A DNA stretch of 64,000 nucleotides, from assembly GCA_949740445.1 (NCBI GenBank), contig CATJIF010000016.1, forward strand, positions 1 to 64,000. The letters are read 5' to 3'. Position 1 is the stretch's first letter. The number at the start of each line of letters is the position of its first letter. This document shows, in pieces, positions 62,852-64,000 of this stretch. The notes under the pieces were generated by a model. It had not been told where the DNA came from. It worked only from the letters and a program-made list of their open reading frames with translations, and made no database searches. A program made the translations under genes and the position numbers. This DNA is from an uncultured Peptostreptococcaceae bacterium. Lineage in GTDB: Bacteria; Bacillota; Clostridia; Peptostreptococcales; Anaerovoracaceae.

Positions 62852-64000
62852 ATGAAAGATACGATTCGCAGTACAGTACAGGAACACCTTAACGAAATAT
62901 TTGAAATCACAAAATACCTGTACGAAAATCCGGAAATCGGAAACGAAGAAGTCAAAGCCTGCGAAGCCTTAAGCACTTCCTTCGAAAAGCACGGCTTTCA
63001 GGTAGAGCGCGGCTTCTGCGGCATACCGACGGCGTTTAAGGCCGTCTTTGACAGCGGAAAGCCGGGTCCGGTGATCGCTTACTGCGCGGAGTACGACGCT
63101 CTGCCGGAAGTGGGACACGGCTGCGGCCACGACCTGATCGCCACCAGCGCGCTGCTTGCGGCAATCGCCCTGGCAAAGGAGCTTCCAGAAACGGGCGGCA
63201 AAGTGATCGTATACGGTACGCCTGCGGAAGAAACCGCCGGAGCGAAGGTAGAGATGGCAGCAAAGAACGCCTTCGCAGAGGCTTCTGTAGTGATGATGGC
63301 CCATCCAAGCCCCGTATCCGAAACCAGCGGTACTTCCATGTGCCTGCTGCCGAAGATGTTCCGCTACTATGGAAAGGCCGCCCACGCTTCCGCCTGCCCG
63401 GAAGCGGGTATCAACGCGCTGGATGCGGTAATCCAGCTGTTTAACGGCGTAAATGCCATCCGCCAGCACATGCCAAAGGATGTGCAGTTCCACGGCATCA
63501 TCAGCAACGGCGGCGCGGCGGCGAATGTCGTTCCCGATTTTGCAGAGGCGCAGTTCTACGTCCGCGCGGCGAAAAAAGCCACGGCGGAAATGGCGATGGA
63601 AAAGCTTCTAAAAATCGCAGAGGGAGCGTCTCTGATGACAGGGGCACGGCTGGAGGTCTGTAAATTCGAAGCGGATTACTACGACCTCTGCACCAACCAG
63701 GCGCTGTGCAAGGTATTCGTGGAAAACCAGAAGGCTGCAGGCGACACCGTCAACCCGGCGGGCGATGGAAGCGGTTCGCTGGACCTGGGCAACGTCAGCC
63801 ACCAGGCACCCTGCGTTCACGGCTGGTTCGGCTTCGGCGATGCGAGCCTGATCCTTCACTCCCGCGATTTCGCCGACCGTACGGCAACGGAAGAGGGGCG
63901 CCAGCTTCTTCAGAGGGCGGCGCTCACCATGGCGCAGACCGGCTACGATGTGATCGTCAATCCGGAGCTGTTAAAAGAGATTCGCCTGGAGTTTGAAGCG
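62852..64000 (+). CDS. M20-family amidohydrolase (partial at window edge)
   Basis: The first 383 residues of a metal-dependent M20D amidohydrolase; the gene continues past base 64000. Metal ligands are in EVGHGCGHDLIA (Cys-Gly-His-Asp) and PAEETAGAKVEM (Glu-Glu), and a late HSRDFADRT gives the last ligand region. Relatives remove acyl groups from amino acids, or cleave aminobenzoyl-glutamate. ATG 62852 follows GAGGAGG. It is the third gene of the patB operon. Confidence 0.92.
   Translation, partial: MKDTIRSTVQEHLNEIFEITKYLYENPEIGNEEVKACEALSTSFEKHGFQVERGFCGIPTAFKAVFDSGKPGPVIAYCAEYDALPEVGHGCGHDLIATSALLAAIALAKELPETGGKVIVYGTPAEETAGAKVEMAAKNAFAEASVVMMAHPSPVSETSGTSMCLLPKMFRYYGKAAHASACPEAGINALDAVIQLFNGVNAIRQHMPKDVQFHGIISNGGAAANVVPDFAEAQFYVRAAKKATAEMAMEKLLKIAEGASLMTGARLEVCKFEADYYDLCTNQALCKVFVENQKAAGDTVNPAGDGSGSLDLGNVSHQAPCVHGWFGFGDASLILHSRDFADRTATEEGRQLLQRAALTMAQTGYDVIVNPELLKEIRLEFEA

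Overview
The window looks like a chromosomal segment of a strictly anaerobic, probably spore-forming Firmicute of class Clostridia. The evidence is a moderately high G+C Gram-positive style genome with strong AGGAGG ribosome binding sites, many lipoproteins, a sodium-pump oxaloacetate decarboxylase with a detached biotin carrier, a sigma-54 enhancer-binding regulator, and LysM and GH18 proteins without signal peptides of the kind found in spore coats. Relatives in or near Anaerovoracaceae are my best guess, but the family assignment is weak. No rRNA, tRNA, CRISPR array, prophage or transposase is visible.

Layout. 1-1.2 kb: tail of a VOC protein and a broken DUF4143 ATPase. 1.2-2.5 kb: TetR regulator behind a 36-bp palindrome, with two small proteins. 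2.5-10 kb: carAB behind a candidate leader-peptide attenuator, then small redox and PPC proteins and an acyl-CoA synthetase. 10-10.3 kb: a complete type I toxin-antitoxin locus (28-residue holin-like toxin, antisense RNA, both promoters and both terminators). 10.4-15 kb: broken glycosyltransferase, lipoprotein, D,D-carboxypeptidase, DUF3343 protein, M29 aminopeptidase and a decayed second toxin copy. 15-18.5 kb: minus-strand oxaloacetate decarboxylase Na+ pump operon. 18.9-26 kb: a LacI-regulated maltodextrin operon (binding protein, two permeases, MalQ, MsmX-type ATPase) whose first permease gene carries a frameshift. 26-35.6 kb: NagB facing an Opp-type transporter operon followed by a ROK regulator and a PIG-L deacetylase, possibly an amino-sugar or muropeptide module.

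35.6-37.7 kb: an ECF sigma factor coupled to an unrecognised 404-residue repeat protein, the pair bracketed by a perfect 36-bp direct repeat. 37.7-45.9 kb: LysM protein, M50 protease, a manganese (yybP-ykoY) riboswitch controlling a P-type cation ATPase, MATE exporter, GH18 protein and GNAT enzyme. 46-49.3 kb: a divergent amidohydrolase and sigma-54 activator with a recognisable -24/-12 promoter and enhancer-like site. 49.3-49.9 kb: a fully consensus promoter, a structured non-coding stretch and a decayed ORF. 49.9-56.6 kb: MBL hydrolase and MATE pair, then LysR divergent from an Fe-S aldo/keto reductase, flavodoxin and exported DUF362 lipoprotein. 56.6-60 kb: IclR divergent from a class V aminotransferase, then YaaA. 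60-64 kb: PatB-type C-S lyase, N-acyl-D-amino-acid deacylase and M20 amidohydrolase, open at the window edge.

The most promising unfamiliar items are the sigma/404-residue protein cassette, the promoter-RNA-decayed gene locus at 49.4-49.9 kb, and the carAB leader. The type I toxin-antitoxin locus is a known class but is laid out very completely here. All functional assignments come from reading motifs by eye; no database search was run.
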